From positions 930,001 through 994,000 of the forward strand of contig CAWFXB010000001.1 of the NCBI GenBank assembly GCA_963819755.1: a stretch of 64,000 nucleotides of DNA. The letters run 5' to 3'. Below are positions 16,543 to 26,795 of this stretch, in pieces. The DNA is from VRUE01 sp963819755 (GTDB lineage: Bacteria; Actinomycetota; Thermoleophilia; Solirubrobacterales; 70-9). Both the position numbers and the translations under genes were made by a program. Below the pieces are notes generated by a model. It did not search any database. It was not told the origin of the DNA and worked only from the letters and a program-made list of their open reading frames with translations. Each line of letters begins with the position of its first letter. The stretch's first letter is position 1.

Positions 16543-17313
16543 TCAGTCCAGCTCGCGCAACTGCTGGGCCGGAGTGAAGAAGTTGCGGTAGGCGAGGCCG
16601 GTGGCGACCAGGGCGGCGATCGCGGTGCTGCCGAGCAGCAGGTAAAGGAGGATCAGCTGCAGGCGAACGGCGTCGGTCGGTTCGGCGCCGGCGAGCAGCA
16701 TCCCGACCATCGTGCCGGGGAAGAAGATCAGGCCGGTCGTCTTGGTCGAGTCGACCAGGGTGATCGTGCCCGAGCGCAGGGCGCGGCGGACGAAGGGCGC
16801 CGCCGCCTCGCGGGCAGTCGCGCCGAGCGCGAGGGTTGCCTCGATCGCCGCTCGCGAATCGGTGACCTCGTCGCCCAACCGGTTGAGCGCCACCGCCGAA
16901 GCGGTCATCGCGTTGCCGATCATCATCCCCCCGACCGGGACGAGATAGCGCGGCGTCGCTTCGAAGATCCCCAAGGCGACGACCAGGCCGAGGGTCGATG
17001 CCGCCGCGATCGCGAGGCCGATCAGCAGCGGCCAGAAGGCGCCTGGGACCTTCTTGGCGCGGCTGCGGGCGGTGAGCGCACCGAACAGGACCATCACAGA
17101 GAGCAGCGCAATGACCAGCCAGATCGTGTCGGCTTCGAAGATCAGCTTGATCGCGTAGCCGATCGCGGTCAGCTGGACGAAGGAGCGGACCGTCGCGACG
17201 ACGATGTCGCGCTCGAGGTCGGTGCGGCGCCAGAAGGAGATCCCCGCCGCGAGGGCGACCAGGGCGAGAGCCGCCGCGACCTGGCCGAGCGAGACGCTGA
17301 TCGAGGGGCTCAC
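16543..17313 (-). CDS. fetB: FetB-like ABC permease (UPF0014)
   Basis: Integral membrane protein with about seven hydrophobic segments and the UPF0014 hallmarks GGMMIGNAMTA and STKTTGLIFFPGTMVGML. In E. coli FetAB exports iron under stress; here that role is inferred. I choose the GTG at 17313 because a perfect AGGAGG lies seven bases upstream and the codon overlaps the ATPase stop (GTGA). An ATG at 17340 would place that Shine-Dalgarno inside the gene. The 256-residue length is normal for the family. Confidence 0.88.
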   Translation of the reverse strand: MSPSISVSLGQVAAALALVALAAGISFWRRTDLERDIVVATVRSFVQLTAIGYAIKLIFEADTIWLVIALLSVMVLFGALTARSRAKKVPGAFWPLLIGLAIAAASTLGLVVALGIFEATPRYLVPVGGMMIGNAMTASAVALNRLGDEVTDSRAAIEATLALGATAREAAAPFVRRALRSGTITLVDSTKTTGLIFFPGTMVGMLLAGAEPTDAVRLQLILLYLLLGSTAIAALVATGLAYRNFFTPAQQLRELD

Positions 17314-17966
17314 GCCAGAGCCTCCTCTAGCGACCCGCATGCGACAACCCGACCGGCCTTCAACCGCACGGCCCGATCGGCGAGCCGCCGTGCCTGCTCG
17401 GGATCGTGGCTGACGAGGATCAACGAGATGTCCAGCTCGGCCCGCAAGCTCGCCAGGGTCGCCTCGATCGCGTCGCGGGCATCGTGGTCGAGCGCCGAGG
17501 TCGGCTCGTCCAGCAACAGCACGGCCGGTTCCTGACTCAGCGCCCGGGCGAGCATCGCCCGCTGCTGCTCACCGACCGAGAGCTTGCTGACGTCGCGCTC
17601 CGCATATCCGGGATCGAGCCCGGCATGACCGAGACAGCGTGCCGCGTCGAGCTCTTTGCCGGCGAGACCGGCGGCATAGGCCAGGTTCGATTCGACCGTT
17701 CCCTCCAGCAACGACGGCAGCTGCGGAACCAGCGAGACCTCGCGCCGCAGCGCGAGCGGGTCGTACCCGTTCAGCGGCTCCGCTCGGTAGGAGATCGCCC
17801 CCGAGTCGGGATCGGCAAGCCGGTTGAGCAGTCGCAGCAGCGTCGACTTGCCGCTGCCCGAGGGCCCGACGATCGCCGTCGCGCCGGCGTGGATCTCGGC
17901 GCTGACCGAGTCGAGAACGAGGCGGTCGCCACGGGCAAGGTTGACATCGCGAAGCTCGAACAGCAT
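17310..17966 (-). CDS. fetA: FetA-like ABC transporter ATPase
   Basis: ATP-binding subunit of the transporter encoded with the downstream permease. Visible motifs are Walker A GPSGSGKST, the ABC signature LSVGEQQRAMLARAL, Walker B VLLLDEPTSALD and the switch histidine in LILVSHD. I start it at the ATG at 17966; a GTG at 17984 would add six residues. It lies back to back with ku, sharing a ~150-base divergent region that contains the 38-bp palindrome at 17992. Confidence 0.88.
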   Translation of the reverse strand: MLFELRDVNLARGDRLVLDSVSAEIHAGATAIVGPSGSGKSTLLRLLNRLADPDSGAISYRAEPLNGYDPLALRREVSLVPQLPSLLEGTVESNLAYAAGLAGKELDAARCLGHAGLDPGYAERDVSKLSVGEQQRAMLARALSQEPAVLLLDEPTSALDHDARDAIEATLASLRAELDISLILVSHDPEQARRLADRAVRLKAGRVVACGSLEEALA

Positions 17967-17991
17967 CAGGGGATGATCCCTCACCGGGCAT

Positions 17992-18029
17992 TGGCGAGTT
18001 ACCGCCCTATCCAGGGGGCTAACTCGCCA
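17992..18029. repeat. 38-bp palindrome upstream of ku, diverged member of the 37-bp repeat family
   Basis: TGGCGAGTTA (17992-18001) and TAACTCGCCA (18020-18029) are exact reverse complements around an 18-base centre that is itself partly self-complementary (GCCC...GGGC). The outer nine bases equal those of the copy at 50105. It stands in the divergent fetA/ku region, so an operator role is the alternative reading. Confidence 0.6.
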
Positions 18030-18116
18030 GAGCGAGGCGCAAGAAGCCTCTCGCGAGCCGCGGGCGGCAGCGACGAGCGGTGCGCGACTGCCAGAATCCG
18101 GGTAGGTGATTCGCTG

Positions 18117-19013
18117 ATGCCAAGAGCGATTTGGAGCGGGACGATCAGCTTCGGGCTACTCAACGTGCCCGTCAAGCTCTACAGCGCGGTCGCGCGCCGG
18201 GGCATCTCGCTGCGCGAGATCCGCGAGTCCGACGGCGCCCGTATCCGCCACCGCCGGGTCGCCGAAGGCACCGACGAGGAGGTTCCCTACGGCGAGATCG
18301 TCAAGGCCTTCGAGGTGACGCCCGATCGCTACGTGCCACTTGGCAAGGACGAGCTGTCAGCGCTGGCGCCGGAGAAGACGCGGGCGATCGAGGTGCAGGA
18401 CTTCGTCGACCTCGACCAGATCGACCCGATCTACTTCGACAGCCCCTACTACCTGGGGCCCGCCGACGGCGCCGAAAAAGCGTATTCGCTGCTGGCAAGG
18501 GCGATGGAGGAATCCGGCAAGGTGGCGATCGCCCGCTTCGTCTTCCGCAACAAGGAGCACTTGGCGGCGCTGCGGCCCGGCGACGGCGTGCTGACCCTGA
18601 CCACGATGCGCTTCGCCGACGAGGTGGTCGCGCCCTCCGACCTCGAGGACGTGCTGCCCCAGGGCAAGCAGAAGGTCGCAAAGAAGGAGGTCGAGATGGC
18701 CGGGCAGCTGATCGACTCGCTGACCACCGAATTCGACCCGAACGCCTACCGCGACGAGTACCGCGAGGAGCTGCTCTCGCTGATCGAACGCAAGGCCGAG
18801 GGCAAGGACGTCCTCACCGCGCCGGCGACCGAGGAGCCGAAGGCGACCGCCGCGCCGGACCTGATGAGCGCGCTCAAGGAGAGCATCGCCGCGGTCAAGG
18901 AGCGTGGCAAGAGCCGGGCCAAGGGGAAAGCGCCCAAATCGAAGGCACAGAAGAAACCCAAAGCCGTGCCGAAGAAACGCTCCTCCGGCAAAAAAGCCAA
19001 AGCCTCGAAGTAG
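18117..19013 (+). CDS. ku: Non-homologous end-joining protein Ku
   Basis: Bacterial Ku forms a homodimeric ring on double-strand ends and recruits LigD. The protein begins MPRAIWSGTISFGLLNVPV, the standard Ku N-terminus, and the core runs to ~residue 235. The last ~45 residues are very rich in lysine with alanine and proline, the basic tail that in other bacterial Ku proteins adds DNA contacts and end threading. Start at ATG 18117 has AGGTGA eight bases upstream. It is followed after 3 bp by the LigD polymerase gene, so the two form an NHEJ operon. Confidence 0.95.
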   Translation: MPRAIWSGTISFGLLNVPVKLYSAVARRGISLREIRESDGARIRHRRVAEGTDEEVPYGEIVKAFEVTPDRYVPLGKDELSALAPEKTRAIEVQDFVDLDQIDPIYFDSPYYLGPADGAEKAYSLLARAMEESGKVAIARFVFRNKEHLAALRPGDGVLTLTTMRFADEVVAPSDLEDVLPQGKQKVAKKEVEMAGQLIDSLTTEFDPNAYRDEYREELLSLIERKAEGKDVLTAPATEEPKATAAPDLMSALKESIAAVKERGKSRAKGKAPKSKAQKKPKAVPKKRSSGKKAKASK

Positions 19014-19016
19014 CCC

Positions 19017-19925
19017 GTGGCGACCAGCCGCCAGGTCGAGGTCGACGGCCGTGAGCTGAAGCTCACCAACCTCGACAAGGTGCTCTACCCGGAGGCCGGC
19101 TTCACCAAGGGCGAGGTGGTCGACTACTACGCGAAGGTCGCGCCGGCGATCGTCCCCCACCTGAGCGGGCGGGCCGTCACTCTTCGCCGCTTCCCCGAAG
19201 GGGTCGACGACCTCGACGCCGCGTTCTTCGAGAAGCGCTGCCCCAAGCACCGGCCCAAATGGGTGAAGACGACGCCGGTCTCGGCCAGCACCGGCAACAT
19301 CGACTTCTGCGTCTGCGACAGCCTGCCGACGCTGATCTGGATGGCGCAGCTGGCGGCGATCGAGCTGCATCCCTCGCTCTCGCTCTCGCGGGCACCAAAA
19401 CGACCGACGGTGCTGGCCTTCGACCTCGACCCGGGTCCGCCGGCGGACGTCGTCGACTGCTGCCGGGTCGGGCTGCGACTGCGCGACCTCTTCGGCCACT
19501 TCGACGTCCAGTCCTTCGCCAAGACCTCGGGCTCGAAGGGACTGCAGGTCTACGTGCCGCTCAATCAGAAAGCCTCATACGAGCAGACCAAACCGTTCGC
19601 AAAAGCGATCGCCCAGCTGCTCGAGAAGCAGACCCCCGATCGGGTCATCTCGAAGATGAAAAAGGTCGAACGCGAGGGCAAGGTCTTCGTCGACTGGTCC
19701 CAGAACCACCAGCGCAAGACGACGATCGCCGTCTACTCGCTACGCGCCCGCGAACGCCCAACCGCCTCGACCCCGGTCACCTGGGATGAGGTCGAGGCCG
19801 TCGCCGACAGCGGCGACGGCTCATCGCTCGTCTTCGAAGCCGGCGACGTCCTCGAGCGGATCGAGCAGCACGGCGATCTATTCGCGCCGGTGCTGGAGCT
19901 GGAGCAGGAGCTGCCGGAGCTCTGA
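19017..19925 (+). CDS. ligD: Stand-alone LigD polymerase domain (NHEJ primase-polymerase)
   Basis: Archaeo-eukaryotic-primase-type polymerase that fills ends during NHEJ. The catalytic carboxylates are D136 and D138 in AFDLDPG and D226 in VFVDWSQN; SGSKG at 171-175 is the phosphate-binding loop. The 302 residues cover only the polymerase domain; no ligase or phosphoesterase domain is attached and no separate ATP ligase is in the window. A GTG start at 19017 follows the ku stop by three bases. The symbol is used in the sense of LigD-Pol. Confidence 0.93.
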   Translation: MATSRQVEVDGRELKLTNLDKVLYPEAGFTKGEVVDYYAKVAPAIVPHLSGRAVTLRRFPEGVDDLDAAFFEKRCPKHRPKWVKTTPVSASTGNIDFCVCDSLPTLIWMAQLAAIELHPSLSLSRAPKRPTVLAFDLDPGPPADVVDCCRVGLRLRDLFGHFDVQSFAKTSGSKGLQVYVPLNQKASYEQTKPFAKAIAQLLEKQTPDRVISKMKKVEREGKVFVDWSQNHQRKTTIAVYSLRARERPTASTPVTWDEVEAVADSGDGSSLVFEAGDVLERIEQHGDLFAPVLELEQELPEL

Positions 19926-19959
19926 GCGTCCGCGGACCGGGACCCTGGGGCGTCCGGAC

Positions 19960-20381
19960 TTAGCTCTGCCATTCGAAGGCCAAGTCATCCTCCCTAAGGT
20001 CGAACTTCGCAAGCGCGTCCGCGCAGGTGGGCTGCGGCGCGGCGAACACCACCAGACCATCGCGGAGCTCCACCGCCATGCCGCCATCGTCGGGTCGCAC
20101 CGAGCAGCTCGTCGTCCTCGACGTGCCGATATTCGATTCGAGCCGCAACGGCAAATCGCTCGCCTCGGCCATACAGACACAGCGGAAACAACTTCATTGC
20201 GGCACCATAAGTTTGGCGACTGACAGCGTCCGCGCGCCAGACCCTCGCGGTCGATGACGTCACCTTTCATCCGGTGCATCCGAAACTCCGGGTGCACCAC
20301 CGCGAGGATGCCGTCCACGTCGCAGGCATTCCACGCAGCGGCCCATCTGCCAACCAACTCCGCTGCGGCGGCCGCGCTCAC
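19960..20381 (-). pseudogene. Frameshifted SnoaL/NTF2-like gene
   Basis: Three consecutive frames together spell one ~140-residue NTF2-like protein. The first part (GTG at 20381) contains ELVGRWAAAWNACDVDGIL and HPEFRMHRM; the middle part in a second frame contains AVSRQTYGAAMKLFPLCLYG and IEYRHVEDDELLG; the last part in a third frame contains GGMAVELRDGLVVFAAP and ends at TAA 19960. Each change equals one inserted base (or two lost), near 20230 and near 20100. The GTG overlaps the gcvPB stop (GTGA), so it was once coupled to the glycine operon. Real decay and indel errors in the assembly are both possible. Confidence 0.65.
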
Positions 20382-21906
20382 TTCCCGGCGATCCGGCCCA
20401 GCGGCTGGCGCACGACCGGCTTGCGGGTCGCCTTTACCTCGTCGAGGCGGCGGACCGGGGTCGTGTAGGGGGCCCACTTGGCCTTCTCGGGGTCGGCCTC
20501 GGCCTCGGCGAGGATCTGCTCCATAACGTCGGCGAAGGCGTCGAGGCTCTCCTTGGTCTCGGTCTCGGTCGGCTCGATCATCAGCGCCTCCTCGACCAGG
20601 AGGGGGAAGTAGACGGTCGGTGGGTGGAAGCCGAAGTCGAGCAGGCGCTTGGCGAGGTCGAGCGTGGCGATGCCCAGCTCCTTCTTCATCGGCTTGCCGG
20701 AGAGGACGAACTCGTGCATGCAGTGGCGGTCGAAGGCGATCGGCGTGTACTTGCCGGCTCTCCCCTCCGCCAGGCGCGCCTTGAGGTAGTTGGCGTTCAG
20801 CACGGCGGTCTCCGACGCCTCGGCGAGGCCGTCGGCACCGAGGCTGAGGATGTAGGCGTAGGAGCGGACGAAGACGCCGAAGTTGCCCTGGAAACCGCGC
20901 AGGCGGCCGATCGACTTGGGCCGCTCGTGGTCGAGGGCGAAGCTGGGGCCGCTGCCGTTGCCGCTCTCGCGCCGCACCACCTGCGGCCGCGGCAGGAAGG
21001 GCTCGATCCGCTCGGAGACGGCGATCGGCCCCGCTCCCGGGCCGCCACCGCCGTGCGGCTGGCTGAACGACTTGTGCAGGTTGACGTGGACGATGTCGAA
21101 GCCCATGTCGCCGGGGCGCGACTGGCCCATAACGGCGTTGAGGTTGGCGCCGTCGTAGTAGAGCGTCCCCCCCACCGCGTGGATCAGCGCCGCCATCTCG
21201 GCGATGTTCTCGTCGAAGAGCCCGAGCGTGTTCGGGTTGGTCAGCATCAGACAGGCGACCTCGTCGTCGACCTTGGCCCGCAGGTCGTCCATCTCGACCC
21301 CGCCGCGCTCGTCGGTGGCGACCTTGACGATCTCGTAGCCGGCCATCGTCACCGAGGCCGGGTTGGTCCCGTGCGAGGTATCGGGCGCAAGCACCTTCGT
21401 CCGCGCTTCGCCGCGGTCGGCGTGGAAGGCGCGGGTGAGCAAGAGGCCGGCCAGCTCGCCGTGTGACCCCGCCGAGGGCTGCAGGCTGACGTGCGGGAGG
21501 CCGCAGATCTCCGCCAGCGACTCCTGCAGCAACCACATCAGCTCCAGCGCGCCCTGGGCCCGTTTCGGGTCCTGTGCCGGGTGCAGGCGCGCGTGGCCGG
21601 GCAGCGCCGCCACCCGCTCGTTGAGCCGCGGGTTGTGCTTCATCGTGCAGGAGCCGAGCGGGTAGAAGCCGGTGTCGAGGTCGAAGTTGCGGCGCGAGAG
21701 GCGGTTGTAGTGGCGGACGATCTCCGGCTCGGCGACCTCGGGCAGGCGCGGCGGCTCGGCCCGCAGCAGGCTTGCCGGGATCAGCTCCTCCAGCGGCGGC
21801 TCGGGCACTTCGGCGGCGGGCAGAACCGCGGCGCGACGGCCGGGCTTCGATTTCTCGAAGATCGTTTCCGCCCGTTCGCGCTGCATCGGGCTCTCCGCGA
21901 TCGCCA

Positions 21907-21907
<1 letters not shown>
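20378..21907 (-). CDS. gcvPB: Glycine dehydrogenase (decarboxylating) subunit 2
   Basis: C-terminal half of the P protein, which decarboxylates glycine with PLP and passes the aminomethyl group to lipoyl-GcvH. The PLP lysine lies in HVNLHKSFSQPHGGGGPG. The N-terminus MAIAESPMQRERAETIFEK and the 509-residue length fit the split two-subunit form found in many Gram-positive bacteria. The ATG at 21907 shares one base with the gcvPA stop (TGATG). The P, H and T proteins are encoded here in the order T-H-PA-PB; the lipoamide dehydrogenase is elsewhere. Confidence 0.95.
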
Positions 21908-23310
<1,403 letters not shown>

Positions 23311-23346
23311 CTGCGTAAGGCTACGGAAGCCGGTGGCGGGGCCTGG

Positions 23347-23742
23347 CTAGCTGTTTTCCAGCAGCTTGCGGTATTCCTCGGCGCCGAGCAGGGCCTCGGC
23401 CTCCGCCGCAGCGGTCAGCTTGACCTTGACCAGCCAGCCCTCTCCGTAGGGATCCTCGTTGATCTGCTCGGGGGCGTCGGCGAGGGTGTCGTTGACCTCG
23501 ACGATCTCACCGGACATCGGCGCGATCACGTCGGAGACGGCCTTCACCGACTCGACCTCGGCGTAGGAGGAGTCTTTGTGGATCGCCGTGCCGACCTCGG
23601 GCGGGTCGTAGAAGACGACCTCGCCGAGGCTGTCCTGCGCGTACCAGGTGATCCCGAAGACGGCGTGGTCGTCTCCCTCCAGGCGGGCCCAGTCGTGCTG
23701 GTCGTGGTAAAGCAGGTCCTCGGGATAGCTCGCGTCGGCCAA
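23347..23742 (-). CDS. gcvH: Glycine cleavage system H protein
   Basis: Lipoyl carrier of the glycine cleavage system, 131 residues from the TTG at 23742. The lipoylated lysine is K67 in ESVKAVSDV. The TTG is preferred because AGGAG stands eight bases upstream and the protein then begins MADASYPEDLLYHDQHDW, as expected; a GTG at 23748 would be only two bases from the Shine-Dalgarno but overlaps the gcvT stop. The gene lies between gcvT and gcvPA. Confidence 0.94.
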   Translation of the reverse strand: MADASYPEDLLYHDQHDWARLEGDDHAVFGITWYAQDSLGEVVFYDPPEVGTAIHKDSSYAEVESVKAVSDVIAPMSGEIVEVNDTLADAPEQINEDPYGEGWLVKVKLTAAAEAEALLGAEEYRKLLENS

Positions 23743-23744
23743 GG

Positions 23745-24842
23745 TCACTTCTCCTTCCGGGATGAGGGACTCTCGTAGAGGGGCTTGGACGCTACTCGCG
23801 CCGCACGCTGCTTGCCGCGCACGTCGATCTCGATCTCGGCGCCGGGCTCGGCGAGGTCGCTGCGCAGGTAGGCCATGCCGATGCCGATCTCCAGCGAGGG
23901 CGAGAAGCTGCCGCTGGTGACGATGCCGGCCGCCTCGCCGCCGGCCAGCACGGGATTGCCCTGGCGCGGGATTCCCGCCCCCTCGATCTTGAACGGGGCG
24001 AGGCGCTCGGCCGTGCCCTCGGCGCGCGCCCGCGCCACGGCCTCGGCGCCGACGAACCCGGTTGCCTCCCTGCAGCACCAGCCGAGCCCGGCCTCGATCG
24101 GGTTGCGGTCGGGGCTGAGATCGTTGCCGTGCAGGTGGAAGCAGGCCTCGAGGCGCAGCGTGTCGCGGGCGCCGAGCCCACAGGGGACGACGCCCGCGTC
24201 GAGCAGCTCCGCCCAGATCGCCGGCGCGATCTCGGGATCGATCAGCAGCTCGACCCCGTCCTCGCCGGTGTAGCCGGTGCCGCAGACGAGCGCGGGGCGG
24301 CTGCCGACACGCGCGTGCGCCACGTGCATTCGCGGCGGCAGGTCGATTCCCAGCGCAGCCGTGACGATCCCGCGGGCGTGCGGACCCTGCGCCGCAAGCA
24401 TCGCGTAGCGGTCGGCGACGTCGCGGACGGAGACGTCGAAGCCGCGGCTCCAACGTCCGAGCCAGGTGAGGTCGGCGGCGTGGTTGGCGGAGTTGGTGAC
24501 GAGCAGATAGCGGTCGCCGCCGAGCCGGTAGGCGAAGAGGTCGTCGAGCACGCCGCCGTCCTCGGCGCAGAGGCACGAGTACTGCGCACCGCCGAGGGCA
24601 ACCGCGGCGACGTCGTTGGAGAGGACGCGCTGGAGGAAGGCAAGCGCGCCGGGGCCCTCGACCTCGACCTCGCCCATATGAGAGACGTCGAACATGCCGG
24701 CGTGGGTGCGCACCCCCATGTGCTCCTCGCGCACTCCCTCGTAGGTGACCGGCATCTCCCAGCCGGCGAAGGGCACCAGCTTGGCGCCGAGCTCGGCGTG
24801 GCGCTCGTAGAGGGGGGTCCGTCTAAGGGCGGTGTCGCTCAC
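23745..24842 (-). CDS. gcvT: Glycine cleavage system T protein (aminomethyltransferase)
   Basis: Transfers the methylene group from aminomethyl-lipoyl-GcvH to tetrahydrofolate. From the GTG at 24842 the protein is 365 residues: SDTALRRTPLYERHAELGAK, then GWEMPVTYEG and FDVSHMGEVEVEG, all family-typical, and later GYTGEDGVEL. A longer frame upstream encodes unlike sequence and would run into the divergent acetyltransferase. It is the first gene of gcvT-gcvH-gcvPA-gcvPB. Only ~43 bases separate it from the divergent gene, too few for a glycine riboswitch. Confidence 0.95.
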   Translation of the reverse strand: MSDTALRRTPLYERHAELGAKLVPFAGWEMPVTYEGVREEHMGVRTHAGMFDVSHMGEVEVEGPGALAFLQRVLSNDVAAVALGGAQYSCLCAEDGGVLDDLFAYRLGGDRYLLVTNSANHAADLTWLGRWSRGFDVSVRDVADRYAMLAAQGPHARGIVTAALGIDLPPRMHVAHARVGSRPALVCGTGYTGEDGVELLIDPEIAPAIWAELLDAGVVPCGLGARDTLRLEACFHLHGNDLSPDRNPIEAGLGWCCREATGFVGAEAVARARAEGTAERLAPFKIEGAGIPRQGNPVLAGGEAAGIVTSGSFSPSLEIGIGMAYLRSDLAEPGAEIEIDVRGKQRAARVASKPLYESPSSRKEK

Positions 24843-24885
24843 GCGCGGCAGCGTATTGGAGAGCTCTGGCAAGCTCCCTGCCAAC

Positions 24886-25359
24886 GTGACCGTTGACGAC
24901 CACAACCCGATTCGCAGGGCGACGGTCGAGGACGCCACCGACGTAGGTCGCCTCCTGCACGACTTCAACACCGAATACGACGACCCGACGCCGACGGTCC
25001 CTGTGCTCGCCGAGCGCGTCGGCGAGCTACTCGCGGAAGAGGCGATCGTCGTACTGCTGGCCCACCGACCGCCGACAGGCCTGGCACTGCTCCGCCTGAA
25101 GCCCTCGCTCTGGTCACAGGCCGCCGACGCCTACCTTGAAGAGCTCTACGTCGTCCCGGGACAGCGCGGCAAGAGCATCGGCAAGGCGCTGCTAAAGACG
25201 GCCATCGACACCGCGCGCAAAGAGGGCGCCGACCACTTCGAGCTCACCACGGGCGAAACCGACACCGCCGCCCGCGCGCTCTACGAGAGCTTCAATCTCA
25301 CCAACCGCGAAGGCGCACCCGACGGACCCCGAATGCTTTATTACGAGCTGGACCTCTGA
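24886..25359 (+). CDS. GNAT-family N-acetyltransferase
   Basis: A 157-residue protein with the acetyl-CoA binding motif A in VVPGQRGKSIGKALLKTA and the upstream strand YLEELYVV, which together define GNAT. The start is uncertain; I use the GTG at 24886, because an ATG at 24832 would overlap the divergent gcvT start. The substrate is unknown. It is followed by a long inverted repeat that separates it from the convergent ftsZ. Confidence 0.8.
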   Translation: MTVDDHNPIRRATVEDATDVGRLLHDFNTEYDDPTPTVPVLAERVGELLAEEAIVVLLAHRPPTGLALLRLKPSLWSQAADAYLEELYVVPGQRGKSIGKALLKTAIDTARKEGADHFELTTGETDTAARALYESFNLTNREGAPDGPRMLYYELDL

Positions 25360-25370
25360 ACGACGGGCAA

Positions 25371-25474
25371 GAGGGTCCGGTGTCCCTCTCCCGGAGGCTC
25401 CTGGAACCACGTTCCGCACCCAGGCAGGCGAATCAGCTGCGCAACGGCCTCCGGGAGAGGGACACCGGACCCTC
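25371..25474. repeat. Long inverted repeat A between convergent GNAT gene and ftsZ
   Basis: Perfect 28-bp arms at 25371-25398 and 25447-25474 around a 48-base loop. The left arm starts GAGGGTCCGGTGTCCC. The arm resembles those at 53130 and 58018. Located between two convergent genes it could end transcription from both sides, but neither side has a clear U-run. Confidence 0.75.
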
Positions 25475-25483
25475 CCCAAACCT

Positions 25484-26563
25484 CTATTCCTTGAGGAACC
25501 CCGGCACGTCGATGTCGTCGTCCGAGACCCGCAATTTTCGGATGTCGGTGTCCTCGGCGGAGATCCGCGGGCGGCTCTCGTAGCGACGGCGGACCCGCTG
25601 CGGTGAGCGGGCCAGCAGCTCGAAGCCCTCGAAGCCGGTGGCGATCACCGTGACGCGAACCTCGTCGCGCATCGACTGGTCGACGACCGAGCCGAAGATG
25701 ATGTTGGCGTTGTCGTCGGCTTCGGCCTGGACCAGCTGCGCCGCCTCGTTGACCTCGAAGAGGCCGAGGTCCTCGGGGCCGGTGATGTTGAGCAGCATGC
25801 CCGTCGCGCCCTTGATCGACTCCTCGATCAGCGGCGAGGTGACGGCGGCCTTGGCGGCGTCGACCGCGCGGGACTCGCCCGACGCGGAGCCGACACCCAT
25901 CAGCGCCGAGCCGGCGTCGCGCATGATCGTGCGCACGTCGGCGAAGTCGAGGTTGATCAGGCCCGGGATCGTGATCAGGTCGGTGATCCCCTGCACGCCC
26001 TGGCGCAGGATGTCGTCGGCCTGCCGGAAGGCCTCGAGCACGCTGGTGCGCCGCTCGACGGCCTGCAAAAGCTTCTCGTTGGGGACGATGATCAGGGTGT
26101 CGACGTTGTTGCGCAGTTTCTCGATCCCCTCGAGCGCCTGCTGCATCCGTCGTTTGCCCTCGAACTCGAAGGGCTTGGTGACCGCGCCCACGGTCAGCGC
26201 GCCGATCTCTTCCTTGGCGATCTCGGCGATGACCGGCGCCGAGCCGGTTCCGGTGCCACCGCCCTCGCCCGCGGTGACGAAGACCATGTCGGCGCCCTTC
26301 AGCGCCTCCTTGATCTCGTCGCGGCTCTCCGCTGCGGCGCCCGCCCCGACCTCGGGGTTGCCGCCGGCACCGAGCCCGCGAGTCAGCTCCTGGCCGATCG
26401 AGAGCTTGATGTCAGCGTCGCATGCCTGCAACGCCTGCGCGTCGGTGTTGACCGCGACGAACTCGACGCCGCGAATTCCAGCATCGACCATACGGCTGAC
26501 GGCATTGGTACCGCCGCCGCCTGCTCCGACGACCTTGATCACGGCCAGGTAAGTGGATTCCAT
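25484..26563 (-). CDS. ftsZ: Cell division protein FtsZ
   Basis: Tubulin-like GTPase that forms the division ring. The tubulin signature GGGTGTG is intact, as are the N-terminal GAGGGGTNAV and the T7-loop region with NLDFADV. The C-terminus ends DDIDVPGFLKE, the conserved peptide that binds partner proteins. At 359 residues the variable linker is short. It is the last gene of the dcw run, after ftsQ, and no ftsA is present, as in Actinobacteria. The ATG at 26563 has a GGAG ten bases upstream and a 232-base leader that may hold its own promoter. Confidence 0.97.
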   Translation of the reverse strand: MESTYLAVIKVVGAGGGGTNAVSRMVDAGIRGVEFVAVNTDAQALQACDADIKLSIGQELTRGLGAGGNPEVGAGAAAESRDEIKEALKGADMVFVTAGEGGGTGTGSAPVIAEIAKEEIGALTVGAVTKPFEFEGKRRMQQALEGIEKLRNNVDTLIIVPNEKLLQAVERRTSVLEAFRQADDILRQGVQGITDLITIPGLINLDFADVRTIMRDAGSALMGVGSASGESRAVDAAKAAVTSPLIEESIKGATGMLLNITGPEDLGLFEVNEAAQLVQAEADDNANIIFGSVVDQSMRDEVRVTVIATGFEGFELLARSPQRVRRRYESRPRISAEDTDIRKLRVSDDDIDVPGFLKE

Positions 26564-26795
26564 CTCCCGATTTCTCCAGATGCCCGCCCCTGAGGGGCTG
26601 GCGTTTGAGTTGAGCCTTCATTCCGTCCGACGCTTCAGTGAGGCTTAAGGGTTCAAGCCTACTCCTGAACCACGGAAATTGCGCTCAACGTAGGGCATTC
26701 TCGGGGTCCTGTCAAACGCCCGGGACACATCCTGCAGTGGCCAACTCTCAATGCTTACTTGAGACTTCGCCCAGTCTAACCCTGTGGTCGAGGGT
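26564..26795 (-). promoter_or_regulatory. ftsQ-ftsZ intergenic region, probable ftsZ promoter/leader
   Basis: Every other dcw junction here overlaps or nearly so, but 232 bases separate ftsQ from ftsZ and the stretch is clearly less GC-rich. A separate ftsZ promoter is common in bacteria. A short GC palindrome (GCCCCTCAGGGGC, 26585-26597) lies just before the Shine-Dalgarno. I could not pick a confident -35/-10 pair. Confidence 0.4.

Noticed and set aside
24843..24885. Glycine riboswitch before gcvT
   Set aside because: Only ~43 bases separate gcvT from the divergent acetyltransferase gene, and no tandem aptamer sequence is visible.
25371..25474. Inverted repeats A-D as CRISPR or as terminal repeats of a transposon
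   Set aside because: There is no repeat-spacer array, and the sequence between the arms (12-57 bases) is far too short to hold a gene.
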